Positions 49,401 through 60,700 of a stretch of DNA of 64,000 nucleotides are shown piece after piece. The notes below the pieces were generated by a model. It did not search any database, was not told the DNA's origin, and saw nothing but the letters and a program-made list of their open reading frames with translations. How positions within the stretch are numbered: position 1 is the stretch's first letter; each line of letters starts with the position of its first letter. The DNA comes from Gymnorhina tibicen (lineage: Eukaryota > Chordata > Aves > Passeriformes > Artamidae), in the NCBI GenBank assembly GCA_013399875.1, contig VXAZ01004553.1, positions 372,001-436,000 of the forward strand, in the 5' to 3' direction. The position numbers and the translations under genes are program-made.

Positions 49401-50390
49401 CCATGATTGCAATTCTCAGCACCAGCTTCTGTGGAACAGGAAGTTTGTAGTGACCTCCAGGTGCCTCCTGCTTTGCTTCTGAGGGCAAGGTTTTATGTGA
49501 GGCTGAGGAGTCCGTGCAGAATCACATCCCAGACACAAGGAGATCTGTGGGTGAGGCTTGCACAGCGCAGAGTGTGGTGTGAGCAGGGTGCCCTGGGCTG
49601 GGCACAGTGTAGCTGTAGGAATATGAGACTGTTTTGGAGGCAGGCTGGCCCCTCTCACCCTTCCTTCCCTGTCACGTTCAAAGAAGGGGCATCTCTTCCT
49701 GTGGAAGATGCTTGCATCCCTGAAGGAGGATCCTGGGGAGGCATGCATCGTTCCTTCTATCTTTCTCTGGGCTGGTTCAAGTGGTGCTTGAGTCACAGAT
49801 GCTGCGCTGGAGCACCAGCTGTTAGTGCACACAGGAGAAGCAGCCTCACTCAGGTGTGTCCCCACGGGGAGCCAGATGCCGCTGCTTCAGGGATTGCAGT
49901 GTTCAGCATCACACCACCCATTGTGGATTTAGCTTACTGCATTGTAATTAACTTCTTGTAATAACAATAATTATAATAATTAACTTACTACAATAACAAG
50001 GATGTTCTTCCCGCTGCTTCTGCTTGCTGATTTTGGGACAGAAATCTTGCTTCTTTCCTGTTTTCTGTATAAGGGAAAATGTAAGCACTTGAGCAGTGGA
50101 GAATAGCAGTGGCTTTTCACGGCATTAAAGCGAATGTAAAAAGCATTGTTCCTGTTCGTGATCATAAGAAGTGCAATTTTCTATTAATTAATGTTAAACA
50201 ACAGATTGCTTAAGAACAAAGGGAAAAACCTTCAAGTGGAAGAAGCATCTAAAGTTCAGAAACAGGTTATAGTTGTGCTTGATTTAATTTTTTCCCCTTG
50301 CAAAGAAATGTAAATGATTTAATATTGCTTTTCTAGTTGAACAGTCCTGAATATGGGAATTGTAATGCATAAGATCTGGAGATACATTTT
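46430..50390. other. Non-coding stretch
   Basis: No recognisable gene is present. T-rich runs lie at about 46568-46590 and 47317-47330, and a GT repeat at 46925-46943. The GC-richer 48.7-49.9 kb segment carries long but overlapping frames on both strands (up to 184 codons). None has a recognisable domain, which is the pattern of composition-driven openness. Confidence 0.5.
46925..46943 (+). repeat. (GT)n microsatellite
   Basis: A pure GT run of about nine and a half units is present. Confidence 0.9.
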
Positions 50391-50395
50391 GATCA

Positions 50396-50424
50396 AGTTC
50401 ATACACTTTAAACGTGTATGAACT
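50396..50424. repeat. Perfect 11-base inverted repeat
   Basis: AGTTCATACAC (50396-50406) and GTGTATGAACT (50414-50424) are exact reverse complements around the 7-base spacer TTTAAAC. The outer six bases on each side are nuclear-receptor-like AGTTCA/TGAACT half-sites. It could form a short hairpin or be a protein-binding palindrome. Confidence 0.7.
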
Positions 50425-50429
50425 GAACA

Positions 50430-52590
50430 TCTTTGTGTTGCTATCGATCAGAGAGATGTCCTGTTGCTCTAATGTGGATTTTGGTTTTGGATTAGAAGCC
50501 TGGGGCTTTGAATTGCTTGCTGTCTGTAGACCAAGTCATCAGTGGCTAGTGATTGATTCATTAATTAAAATCAATTTAAATGGATTTGTAAGCCTCATGT
50601 AACAGATTATCTTATTAACAGCATGAGAAAAGCACTGTGATCTGCAAGGAATGTGTCGCTTTAGACAAAATATAGCACGATTTTATGGGAGAATTTAATG
50701 AATTGCTGTTGCTGTAAGTGATCTATGCAAATGGAAGAGCCTTGCTTAAATCCTACATTAAACATGCTCTTCCTGTTGAGCATGTTTTATTTTTTCAAAC
50801 CTCCTCCAAAATACTTGACTTTAATTGTGTGTGTGTGTGTTTCTGTACGTATTCATGGTCACAAGGACATGTTAGGTATTGTCAAGTTTCTGATATATTC
50901 TGATCTTGGAGATTTTTTTTTTCCTGTAACACCTCCCTTGCCCTATTTAAAAATATCCACAATGAGAAAAATTATTTTCTAAATTACTGAAAACAAAATG
51001 ACAGAAAGAACATGTAATACTGTTTAATCCATGCTCTGCCTGCTCAGCAGTGCTGTCTGGAGGAGACACTTTGGACAGCTGGAGGGGCCAGGTGGGCAGA
51101 GGGGACTTCTGGCAGAAGTGAAAGTGTTGAAGAGGTGGCAAGAAAAGCTTTCCTGGCTATGGGAGGGGAGGCTTGTCTGCCATCTTTGCATTCATTTTGT
51201 AACTTCTTTTTTTACATCAGGCTGTATAGCAAGTCATTGTAGGCACCTATATGTGTATTCATGTGCTCTTTGATCAGGCCTCAAGAATATCTAAGCCAAG
51301 GTGTCAGCAAAATCAACGGGAATTTTGAATTTAGTTTCAAACAGAGCAGGGTTGTTGCCTCTAAATCATAACCTTGCCCACAACTTTTCAGTAATCTCAA
51401 TGACGTGTGTGCTCCATTCTGATTTGCAACCCAGACTTCTTCAGGAAAGGAGATTTTTAATTGTGGGTGCTGCGTTGCAGCATCACTTTACACCTTCCTT
51501 CCCTAGCTTGTGCTCTCTGAGCATTTGTGATTAGGGAGAAAAGTGAATTAAATTATGAGATCACTTTTCCATTACAATGAAGCTAGTTTCACTTAATTTC
51601 CTCTGCTGTATTGAAGAGGAGATGGAAGAATCTATTATACCAACTGAAAAATTTTAATGAACTTCTTAGGAAAAAAAAAAAACCCCACAACAAAATCTCA
51701 ATCATCACAGAGCCCTGAATTGCCTTGCAGACATCATCCATTCTGTGTGTAGGCAATTCTTCAAAGCAAGGCATTCTTGGTGAGCTTTGTTTGCTGCGTG
51801 CTCTTACCATCATTGGCAGTATGGATTACGAATCTTTAACCAAGAAAGGTGTGGAACTGGATCGACGTGGTAAACCCAACCCTAACTGCATTTTGGTGAA
51901 ATTAAGTGCTTTGCCTGAGATGTGAGGAATTTGTCATGGTAGGAAGCATTTTTCATTGCTTGTGGAAAATCAAACAAGGTGTTTGGGAGATACAAACCAA
52001 GTAGTGGCCTCCAGTTTGCTCCACAGTTATCTCTTGGTGTTCTCTGGATTTTGACTTTAGGGGATGGGTATTTTGCCTCACCATGCACGTGAGCAGTATG
52101 TTGCCAACCTGATGCCTTTCAATCACTCCAGTAAGAAATTTGGATAACGCCTTGGAAGTGCACAAGGACAGTGCAAGCTATCAAAGCAGCAGGTCTTGGT
52201 GCTACTTGGTGCACGTGTGCACCTTTCACAAAGCCCAAGACACCTCCTGCACTGTCCCTTTCCCTCCCTGAGTCTGCAGCAGATGCAGATGTGTGAGTGT
52301 GGAGGTTTGTGGCTGTGTCCTGCTGGGTCACTCGAGCCTGGGAACTTGGAAGCTGGCGTTGGAATTCTGGGCGTGACGAGTTATTTCATCCTGGACGCAG
52401 CCCTCGAAACCAGGGAGAAAGTCTCCTTGCCTGAGTTACGTTAGCATGCCAGTTTGAAAGTAGAGTAGTCATGTAATAATTATTTATTTTGTGAACCCTT
52501 TGGTTTGGAAAGGAGCAAGGAGACTCTTGAACTTAGAAGAAATGTGCTGAGTCGCAGCATTTTCTTAAAAGAAGAGAAGGAGTAAGGCAG
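50430..52590. other. Non-coding stretch
   Basis: No gene is recognised. It contains a (GT)7 run at 50827-50840 and an A run near 51672. No repeat family is recognised until the LTR at 52592. Confidence 0.5.
50827..50840 (+). repeat. (GT)7 microsatellite
   Basis: Seven perfect GT units are present. Confidence 0.9.
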
Positions 52591-52591
52591 A

Positions 52592-52685
52592 TGTGCTGCT
52601 CTGGGCTGGGATAGAGTTAATCTTCTTTATCGTATTTGGTGTGGGGCTGTGTTTTGGATTTGTCAGCTGGGGTTAAGCCACAGCA
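52592..52685 (+). mobile_element. Internally deleted avian ERV LTR remnant
   Basis: The block starts with TG and reads GCTGGGATAGAGTTAAT near its left end, then GTGTGGGGCTGTGTTTTGGA. From memory this closely matches the start of a very common avian endogenous-retrovirus LTR. It ends GGTTAAGCCACAGCA, matching the usual GGTTAAACCACAACA-type 3' end. The several hundred bases normally between them are missing. GCAGA immediately before and GCAGG immediately after may be a decayed target-site duplication. It is non-coding; no viral gene is present. Confidence 0.6.
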
Positions 52686-52689
52686 GCAG

Positions 52690-54820
52690 GACATAAGCAG
52701 GATGTAGGCCCCTCAAAGCAGCAAACTGGCAGGGAGGTAACTCCAAGGTGGCAGACCTGGGCCTGGTACTGGGTCTGGTGTGCAAGTGTAGTCCTTCGCT
52801 TCAGCTGCTTTCTCTTACACATCCAGTCCCTCTGTTGTAGAACCACAATTTCGATTAATTGACTTTCTTCAATTGAATTTCTACCATAGAGTTCTGGCTA
52901 AAAGGAAGGAGACATTGGTGAATAGCTTTTAAATAGCAGGCTGCATAACCCTGCCATTATGACTTCGGGGAATATTTTCCATTCCGCTTTTGTCTATAAT
53001 GTGAATCTTGGTAACATTTGTGTTGTATTAAGGCTGCAAATTTTTTTGTGTGTATGTATGTTGCAAGCCTTGTGAAATGTTTTTTATTCTCGCAAATTAT
53101 AAATAGTTCAGTTGGCTCAGCTATCCTTTTTGTAAGCACATGATTTTTTTTGTAATAAGACATAGTTCTGGGGCAGTGTTGTACGACTGCGATTGAGTTG
53201 TACAGTAATAAAATTTCCATGGTGTTCTATGAAGGCCAGTGGTATGCAATTAATTGCTGGACCCATGACAGGTGCTGAGTAGGAAGTGTTGCTGCCCTAG
53301 ACTCTAAATATAATAATTAAACTCAGGGGTTAGTAGTAAAAGCATGGAAGAGGCATGATTCTCATTAACACAGAATTTGTGCTGATATTTGTCTTAACAA
53401 CTCAATTTGTATCTTGTCTGTTCTGAAGCTTGGAAGATGGGAGCCAAATTAAGAGGACTGTGTACTGAAATTATTGCAAAGTTCTTGGTGCCTGGTAAGC
53501 CAGTCTTAGTCGTGAAAGTTCCTAGTTATCAGTATGTTCAGAGGAGAGAGCTGTGTGCCTTTGAAGGCTTCCAGAGGGAGATCCTGGCTGCCCCCTCTCT
53601 GTGCCTGAATGAAGGGGGGTGGCATCTACCTTAGCAGATGTAGTAGTGTACCTGGGAGAGGGTAAAGCTGTCATTAGGTGTGGGAATTCAGGTGAGGATT
53701 TGAACATCTCAGTCTTTTGAATGCCCAGGTTATCTCTGAATGTTTTACACTGTAGCTGCCCTTTGCTGGCCTAGTGGAAGCATCACTGGGCAAAGAGGGG
53801 GGGAAAGCTTTGCACTGTAAGGAATAATGTATATTTGAAAACTGCCTAATTTGACTGCATCTGCAAATCCTTTGGTTTTTCAGGCTCAGCAAAGTATTTT
53901 CTGTTTTACTTAAGAACATTTAGAAAAACTACAAGAAACAGTCAAAATGCTAATGTTTATTTTGCCTGTTTTTACAATGTGGTCCTGCAAATGCAGCCTG
54001 CCAGACCCCATTGTATTTAATTCTGCTGCCATGCCATGAGGCTCACTTGGGGAACTGGAGAGCATTTAAAATAAACCGTGGTGCGTCGCGGCGTGTGAAA
54101 ATCTCGTAGCACGCGTGTCATGGTGTGATGCAAACAAGGCATAATTGCCATGAGCACAGACTGAGAGTTCTGCTGGAATAGGCCAGGCTGAGCACAAAAT
54201 GTCACAACTGTGAAGACTGGGTGAAATCTTGGCTCCAGAGAAGTCAAAGTCACAAATGAATGGAGTCTCCTCCGCTTGCATTTACACCTTTATTCACAAA
54301 GTCTTTTATAGAAGACCTTACTTGCTGGCAAACAGAGTAAAGAAATTAAGGAAAAATCTAGTATTTGTCAGTTCAATATCTCTCCCAAGTTTTAATCAAG
54401 TAGACTTACTTGAACTCATAGCCCTCTTTAGACAAACTGCAAAAGATAATAGCTCTTGTTTCTCTTCTGATTTTAAATGTGCACATTTTATGGGAGGATC
54501 AGTTGGTATTAATATAAAAAGGCCAGTTTGCCTTGGCTTAGTCCATCTTTGTAAGAGCCGTGACTTGGAAATTGGAGAGTGGTTCCCTGTGGAACGCTGC
54601 TGCTGTTGAAGGCACTGAAATGTGTTGTGAGTCCCTGTGGCTAAGTGCTGTGGGAAACAGTGAATTAATGTTTCAGCAGAGGGTGTTCATAGAGACTTCA
54701 ACGTAAGAAAAACTTTTAAAGTGATGCTTTAGAGGATTTATCCTTCCCCTTGTGTGACAAACTTCAGTAAGTAAAATTGCTGTAGACTCAAAATAAATAG
54801 AAAGCTATAGATAGTTTGCA
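52690..54820. other. Non-coding stretch
   Basis: No gene is recognised. Several weak open frames (53.4-53.6 kb and 54.2-54.6 kb plus) have no domain. Composition is AT-rich. Confidence 0.5.
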
Positions 54821-54822
54821 AC

Positions 54823-54880
54823 ATCTATCTATAGATATCTATTTATCTATCTGTCTGTCTGTATCTACCTATCTATCTTA
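54823..54880. repeat. Imperfect (ATCT/GTCT)n tetranucleotide microsatellite
   Basis: About 58 bases of ATCT units, with GTCT variants in the middle and one inverted AGAT patch, are present. It is an interrupted, probably polymorphic short tandem repeat. It is followed 25 bases later by a hairpin. Confidence 0.9.
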
Positions 54881-54904
54881 TATACCGATTCTGACCAACC
54901 CTTT

Positions 54905-54941
54905 AAATCACTGGATTAGACCTCTTCTAATCTGGTGATTT
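54905..54941. repeat. 37-base hairpin with fully wobble-compatible 16-base stem
   Basis: AAATCACTGGATTAGA (54905-54920) faces TCTAATCTGGTGATTT (54926-54941) across a 5-base loop. Fourteen pairs are Watson-Crick and the other two are G-T, so the RNA form pairs over its full length. The arms carry GGATTA and TAATCT, K50-homeodomain-type sites. It is either a small palindromic element or a structured RNA segment. Confidence 0.6.
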
Positions 54942-54944
54942 TAA

Positions 54945-55290
54945 CATGCCTGGAGATTTTTTTTTTACTGCTTCTGGGCAGGAAGGTGATCATGTGATTA
55001 AGGCACAAGTCAGGGAGCAGAGATTTGCATTTGGTTTCTGGGGCAGAGTTGAGAGAGGAAGCTGAGAGAAGTGATCACAGCTCAGATTACTGGTGTAGGG
55101 ACGGTAGGGAAAAATCAGAGAAAAATCCATCCTGTTGCTTCGAGGGGGCAAGTCAACATTTGCAAAGTCTTTTTACATACCTATGTGGAAAGTGTTTTCA
55201 GTGTAAGTGATTGTCTCCAACACAGATTTCCCTGCTTCTTTACTTTACCCAATTTTCCCTAATTGGCTTGGAGTGGTGAGATTAAGTGTA
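54945..55290. other. Non-coding spacer
   Basis: No gene or repeat is recognised. Two short overlapping plus-strand frames have no domain. Confidence 0.5.
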
Positions 55291-55297
55291 ATTAAGT

Positions 55298-55318
55298 CTC
55301 ATAATTAATTAATATGAG
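55298..55318. promoter_or_regulatory. Homeodomain-type palindromic cluster
   Basis: The arms CTCATA and TATGAG flank ATTAATTAA. Two further TTAAGT/TTAAGTG motifs, which suit NKX2-type factors, lie within 30 bases upstream. The TAAT density suggests a homeodomain target. Function is inferred. Confidence 0.3.
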
Positions 55319-55365
55319 AGAGCCTACGCAAAAGCAGAATAAGTATTTCGGATTCTGTGATTTGT

Positions 55366-55470
55366 TCCCTTCTGTAAAATTGGAGTAATAATACCTTGTT
55401 ACTTAATGCTCTAAGCAATAATGGGGTAGCAGTTACAAAGTGTTGTATTATGAAAATGTATGTGAAGAAC
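55366..55470 (+). mobile_element. Ancient L3/MIR-like remnant
   Basis: The stretch TTCTGTAAAATTGGAGTAAT followed by AATACCTTGTTAC, and later a TTACAAAGTGTTG-type segment, follows the order of a pan-amniote L3/MIR 3' region ('TCTGTAAAATGGGGATAAT...'). It is strongly diverged. A library search would confirm or refute this. Confidence 0.4.
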
Positions 55471-55662
55471 CATTTTTAAGTGCAGAAATGAATGCATAGA
55501 TCTCATTCCTTGCAGAAATAACATGCTAGCACTGGTGTGTCCCAGGACCAGAAGATGTATCAAGTTCATATTTAAGGCTGCTCAAAGAATGATCACAGCC
55601 TTCTTGAAGTATTTTTTTCTGAGAACTTGTCTTTTTTCCCCCCCCTTTTTAATTAAATAATT

Positions 55663-55701
55663 GTTTAAAAATCCTTAGAATAACAGTTTAAAAATCCTTA
55701 G
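55663..55701 (+). repeat. Tandem duplication, 23-base period
   Basis: GTTTAAAAATCCTTAG occurs perfectly at 55663-55678 and 55686-55701. It is a local duplication with no further copies. Confidence 0.85.
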
Positions 55702-55709
55702 TTAGAGGT

Positions 55710-57885
55710 GCAATAACAGTGATTTAGATTTCCCACTACACTAAGTCACCAAACAGGCCAAACAATCATATACATAATTTAGGACATAAAATCTCAGAAT
55801 GTTTTATGATGAACTGTTAATAGACTGCTTTCATCACATGCAGTGATTCCAGATCCACGAGAAGAAGGCAGCTTAGAGAGCCCTGGGTCGCTTTCTGAGA
55901 ATGACCCACCAGCAGCTTTTCTTTTTTCTTTTGCATTTGTAGAACTGAGTGCAGGTCTTGACCTGGGGATTCGCTCCACTCGTTAGACACCGAATGTAAA
56001 CCGAGGGCTGCTTGCAAAAGTCTGTCCAGCAGCACGTGTGCAGCTAAAACCACTTGTGCTGCCTGTTTGGCAGACCTGTCCACTGGGGAACGAAACGAGG
56101 AACGAGTCAAAATCAGCTGCCCGGGTGGGACTGGGGAAACCAAAGAAAGGTCAGTGGGTCTGTGCTGACTGGTGCATTTCTGGGAATGATGCTTGGACTA
56201 GGGATGGGCCATCAAAAGGCTCATTCTGACTGCTCCCCGAAAAGATACAAAAAGCCATGAAACTTGGCCAGGGCAGTCAGAGCTGGAGCGGTTCAGTGAA
56301 ACTGCAGATGATACGGTCATTAAGCCAGGAAAGGGCAAGCTGTTCAAAGCCATGCCCAGACCATACTTTTATCAGCTCCTGGGCTTTACTGTTCCAGCTG
56401 TGCAAAACTGAGGAAGTGCAGGGAACTCCAGAGCAGGAAGGAAAATCTTTGGGCAATTATCCTTCCAACTGCACAGCAAAGGGCGTTTGTGCCCAGCATG
56501 AGGCCAGGCCATCAGCACGGGCCATCACCCCTGGGGAAGGGAGCTCCCTTTGAGCAGTCCCTGACGGCCCTGTGGCTCCTGGAGGTGTTCCCTGAGGGAT
56601 CACGCGTGGCACTGGTCAGACAGTGGTGGAGCTCTTCACTTGGCAACTCCCGGCACTCTGGTGGGAGTTCGACTCCCGTTACCCTCCAGTGGGAGTATCC
56701 TGTGGTGATCCGTGTGCCTGTTGCTGACCTCAGAAGGAAACCTCCAGAGCTGACTGACTGTGGGGAGTATAGGAAGGGTGCTTTGGAATATGCCTCCTGC
56801 AGATGTAGCACTACTGAAATTTAACTGGTATAAATGTAAGTTTTGGAAATGCATAATCTTGTATGATAAAGTTTGGCAGAGAAATGCAGTATTCTCTTTT
56901 ATTGTTAGCTACATCCTTTTCCTGTGAGAGCTTATGAGAATGTTTTCATACTTAGCATGTTTCCTCTCCTCACTGTAGTTCATCTGCCAATCTGACCCTC
57001 CCAAGGAAAGTAAGCGGGCTCTGATTGTCAGATAGATGACGGGAGTGTCGTCAGGAAAAGAGCAGGCAAATTTAAAGCCTAACCCTTTCTGTGGGACCGG
57101 GTTTGGCTGGGTGTGATGCAGAAGGTGAGAGTCAAAGGCCATCTGTGTATCTGCACAGCACTGTAACAGACGTCAGATAAATACACTGTCCCTTTTGTAA
57201 ACTTCTTAAGAGAACTTCAGAGTGAGCTGTTGTTTATAATGGAGCAGGGGCAGCTGCTGCGTAGCTAAATCTGCAATTGAATTGCCAGAGTATATGAGCC
57301 TCTCGCTGTGCCCCTCATAAAACTGCCCTGAAAGAAAGTCATATTTATCTCAAAAGTGGCAGGCTTGGCAGGATGCCCCGGCAACTTTTTGCCAAGCAAA
57401 CCTAAAGTGAAACTGGCTCACCCTGACTCCGCTAGATTTGGGTTCACCTAACCTCCTTTTGAGAGAGGCTGGAAGAAGGGAGGGGTGGGGACAGAGAATT
57501 ACATACAGTTCTTTTAGATTTCCCTGGCACATTTCCACTAACCCACATGAAAGTTCTTTTTAAAATCACAGTGAAGCTTGAAATATATTTAATAATTAAA
57601 TTAAGATTGTTCCTATTCAGTTTTGGCTTTGCTGAGTTTAATGCAGGAGTCAAATAACTACTGCAGACAGAAGAAAAACAAATGCTTGGCACTTTTCCCT
57701 ACAAGGCTGAAAGTGAGTCAGTATCTAAGAAGGCTTCTCAATGGAAAATGAGAAAATAATCTTAATAAAAAATTCAAATTATTCAGATGAGCTGCTTGTA
57801 AATTATGTACATAAATACAGTAGTTGCCACAATGAGAAACTTCTCTAACATTTTTGGCAGACATTAACTTGAAAATAAAGACCGA
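55710..57885. other. Non-coding stretch
   Basis: No gene is recognised. Moderately GC-rich DNA at 55.8-56.8 kb gives overlapping frames of about 100 codons on both strands without domains. A B-box-like GTTCGACTCC at about 56667 was checked as a tRNA and rejected. Confidence 0.5.
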
Positions 57886-57891
57886 GGGATA

Positions 57892-57921
57892 ATTATTATT
57901 ATTATTATTACTACTACTACT
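57892..57921. repeat. (ATT)n-(ACT)n trinucleotide repeat
   Basis: Six ATT units are followed directly by four ACT units. It is an ordinary compound microsatellite. Confidence 0.9.
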
Positions 57922-57929
57922 GTCATTTC

Positions 57930-58715
57930 GGTTTGTGCTGCATTAGCATTATGAGGCCCAAATGAGCGTCCAAAATCCACTGTTCCACACTCTGCTCTGC
58001 TGCAAAGAGATATTCCCAGCTCACGGAAACGTAGCTTTTAAATGCACAAGACCAGGCTCAAGATAGGGTCTCAGGCAAGGGAATTTAGGAGTCTTGCTCA
58101 AGCCCCACGGAACCTTGTGGCAGGATCAGGGTTTAATCCTGATCTACTAAATTCCAGTCCAGCCTTCCAACCACAGGCTGCATCCCTCCCGTAAGCCTTT
58201 CGAATTCCTTAACAGGATGAGGCTTTACACTGCTCTAACATCAGGATAAGGTATTGACATCTTCTTAGGAAGGTTATACTAGACTCCAATTAAATAGATC
58301 TTCAGGAGGAGGTCATGTGACATCAGGACACTTCCTGATTCCCCCCCCCCTTTTCCTTCCCCACCCCTTTTTTTTTAAAGAAAAAAACTAACATCCACCA
58401 GTTTACTTTTCTTTTTTTTTTCCTGAGAGACTACACCTACCGCTCACGCCTTGTCGCACACTGTGGAGCGTGGAGGTGCAGCATCCAGAACCAAAAGAGG
58501 AAATGTGCTGATTTTGGCTGTTGACCAAAATGACCTCATTTCTTTGCTATTGGAAGTTTGTGCACTTTTCTGGCAGGCAGCACAGTTGAAAATATGATTG
58601 CCTAGCTCTTAGCATGTCTTCATTGAAGAAAATGCTTGCCAGATACTTAAATGCTTTATCCAAATCCCTCCTAGTAGCAGGCTATACCTGACAGGCACGG
58701 GCAGCTGGGCAGCCT
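57930..58715. other. Non-coding stretch with C10 run
   Basis: No gene is recognised. A C10 homopolymer at 58341-58350 is followed by a C/T-rich stretch and T runs up to about 58420. Confidence 0.5.
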
Positions 58716-58719
58716 GGTC

Positions 58720-59050
58720 AGAGGGAGCGCAGGCGGGACGGTGGGATTTAGAGGGGAAAGGGGACGAGCTGCCCTTTTGGAGGAGGCCTGGTGCTCTCAG
58801 GGCTCTACAGGCGTGTGCGAGCGAGGAGCAGCGCGGTGGAACACCTGCGACCTCGCACCTGGGGCTCCTGTGCCATCCCCGTTCCTGCCGGGCTTTGGGA
58901 ATGTCCCCTGCCTCCCCGCGGAGCGCGGGCTGGCGTCCCGGCGGCTGGGCCCGACACGAAACTCTGCGAGGAGCCGGCTCTCAGCGGAGCGCTGCTGCCC
59001 TACTCCCTCCAAGTGAAGCCCGAGACTGTGGGTCATCCCGGTGAATGATG
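58720..59050. promoter_or_regulatory. Third CpG island
   Basis: About 22 CpGs occur in the central 200 bases (58808-59000) at about 65% GC, giving an observed/expected ratio close to 1 in a CpG-depleted neighbourhood. It may be an alternative promoter, a first exon of a non-coding RNA or an unmethylated enhancer. Open frames exist in several phases (58741-59016 and 58791-59048 plus; 58797-59036 minus) but none shows a recognisable domain, so no coding call is made. Confidence 0.55.
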
Positions 59051-59059
59051 CAGGTGTAT

Positions 59060-60700
59060 CACCAAATGAGGTTATTGCAGGCTCGTGCTCTGCCCAGAGG
59101 CTCTGCTGCGAACAAAACCTACCGGTGCAAAAGGCACAGCAGCCTGACAGTCTGCAAGGAAAATGGGAATTATTCAGAGTTGTAATTGAAGAGTCAGGTG
59201 AAAATTAAGTCTTCTCCTAAGCTAAAAAAATCTGAAAGCCGTTAATTATTCCAGGAAGAGAAAGTAATAAAAATCTGCATGGAAAAATAGCTATTTAGAT
59301 CTGAATGGTGATTATGTGATTGTATCAGAGGTACAGATGCATGTGTACATTATAGCCTCCTAGAAATATGTAATCTTCCCAGAAGAACCTGACTGTAAAT
59401 CACAGAAATCTTCTTTTACTACTTTCCACCCCTCCTGAAAATGTCCTGGGTGTGTCTTGTGCATCAGAAGGGGATGAGATTGTTTGAAGGTTTGGCCTTG
59501 GAGAATGTAAGGGCCACTGAAACAGTTTGGCAAAGGAGTTGAGCAACAGCAAATGGCTTATTTCCCCTCAACAGGTTAGTTGTGTAAGAGCTTTCTTTTA
59601 CCCAGCATGATTGATTCTGGTTTTTTTGATTTATTTTGTGAGGGTTCAACTTTTGGCAGCTCACTTAACTATTTTGGAGACTGGAAATAAAGTGACAGAA
59701 GCAAACCTGCTGCAAACCTGCAGAGGTATTGGTGGACAATTACCTTGCAAGGAGCTTTTTCTGGGTAGACTTCCAGAATTTGTGGAAATACTTGAGAACT
59801 CCTGCAACAGACTGAGTGAGTAGTCTGGAATTAAATTATATCAGGCTCTTTCTGGTAAAGACACTGGGAAAAGACATTGCTGCTTTTGGAACATGGAACA
59901 GTTTTGTCGTGATATTTGTTCCATTGTAGATGCAAAACTTTTGATTCCAATAAAAGCTTCTTAAAGGTTGGTTAGATGTTAGCTGTTTAATCATACAATT
60001 TTAGGTGTAACTCTAAATAGGTAAAAACCTCAGTTAAGGATTCAGATATTTGAAATAACAATCAATAAAAACCCTGCTCAAAGCTGCTTTCATGTTAGCT
60101 GAGAGTGACCGTGAAATTGTAAACTGTACAGAAATGGCGTATTTAAATAAGTCATTTATCATATTGCATGCACCACAGGATACAGCTATGTGATGTTTTT
60201 AAAGGACAGAAATCAGATTATCTTTGACTGTGTCACCAGATGGTGTGTAACGGGCAATAGAATTATGGATTATGAGACATAACTTTCACTCCTAGGTAAC
60301 CTGACTGACAAAACCTTTCTGCCTTGTAAAAACAAGATACTCGAGGACTGAGTGGATGGCAGAATTATTTTTTCCTACCTGCAAAAATTCCCCTTGACCA
60401 GGAAACAAGTTCATACATGTAGCCAGAGAAAGAAACAGGCAATCAAATGGAAATATTTCTACCTCACTCTTATTACTGCATTTTTTTAACAGTAAAACCA
60501 AAATTGCTCTTAAAAAGGCTCTCTCCCTATTAATGTAGTTAAATTTCATTAATTGCTGTAACTTGAACCTTGTGGTAGTCTTTGTGCAAATACAAACCTG
60601 GGGGAAAAAAAATGTAATCTTAAAATGGAAGGCCAAGCTGTAAGTGATTGGGAAAAGTCTCTGGTTACCTGCATGTACCGGTGGAAATTTTGATTTAGCA
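59060..60700. other. AT-rich non-coding stretch
   Basis: No gene or repeat is recognised. Short frames on both strands lack domains. Confidence 0.5.

Noticed and set aside
48726..49961. Several overlapping frames of 130-184 codons
   Set aside because: They coexist on both strands over the same bases and none has a recognisable domain. This is the signature of composition, not coding.
56610..56690. tRNA-like B box (GTTCGACTCC) within a small stem
   Set aside because: No matching acceptor stem, anticodon arm or A box lies at the correct distance upstream.
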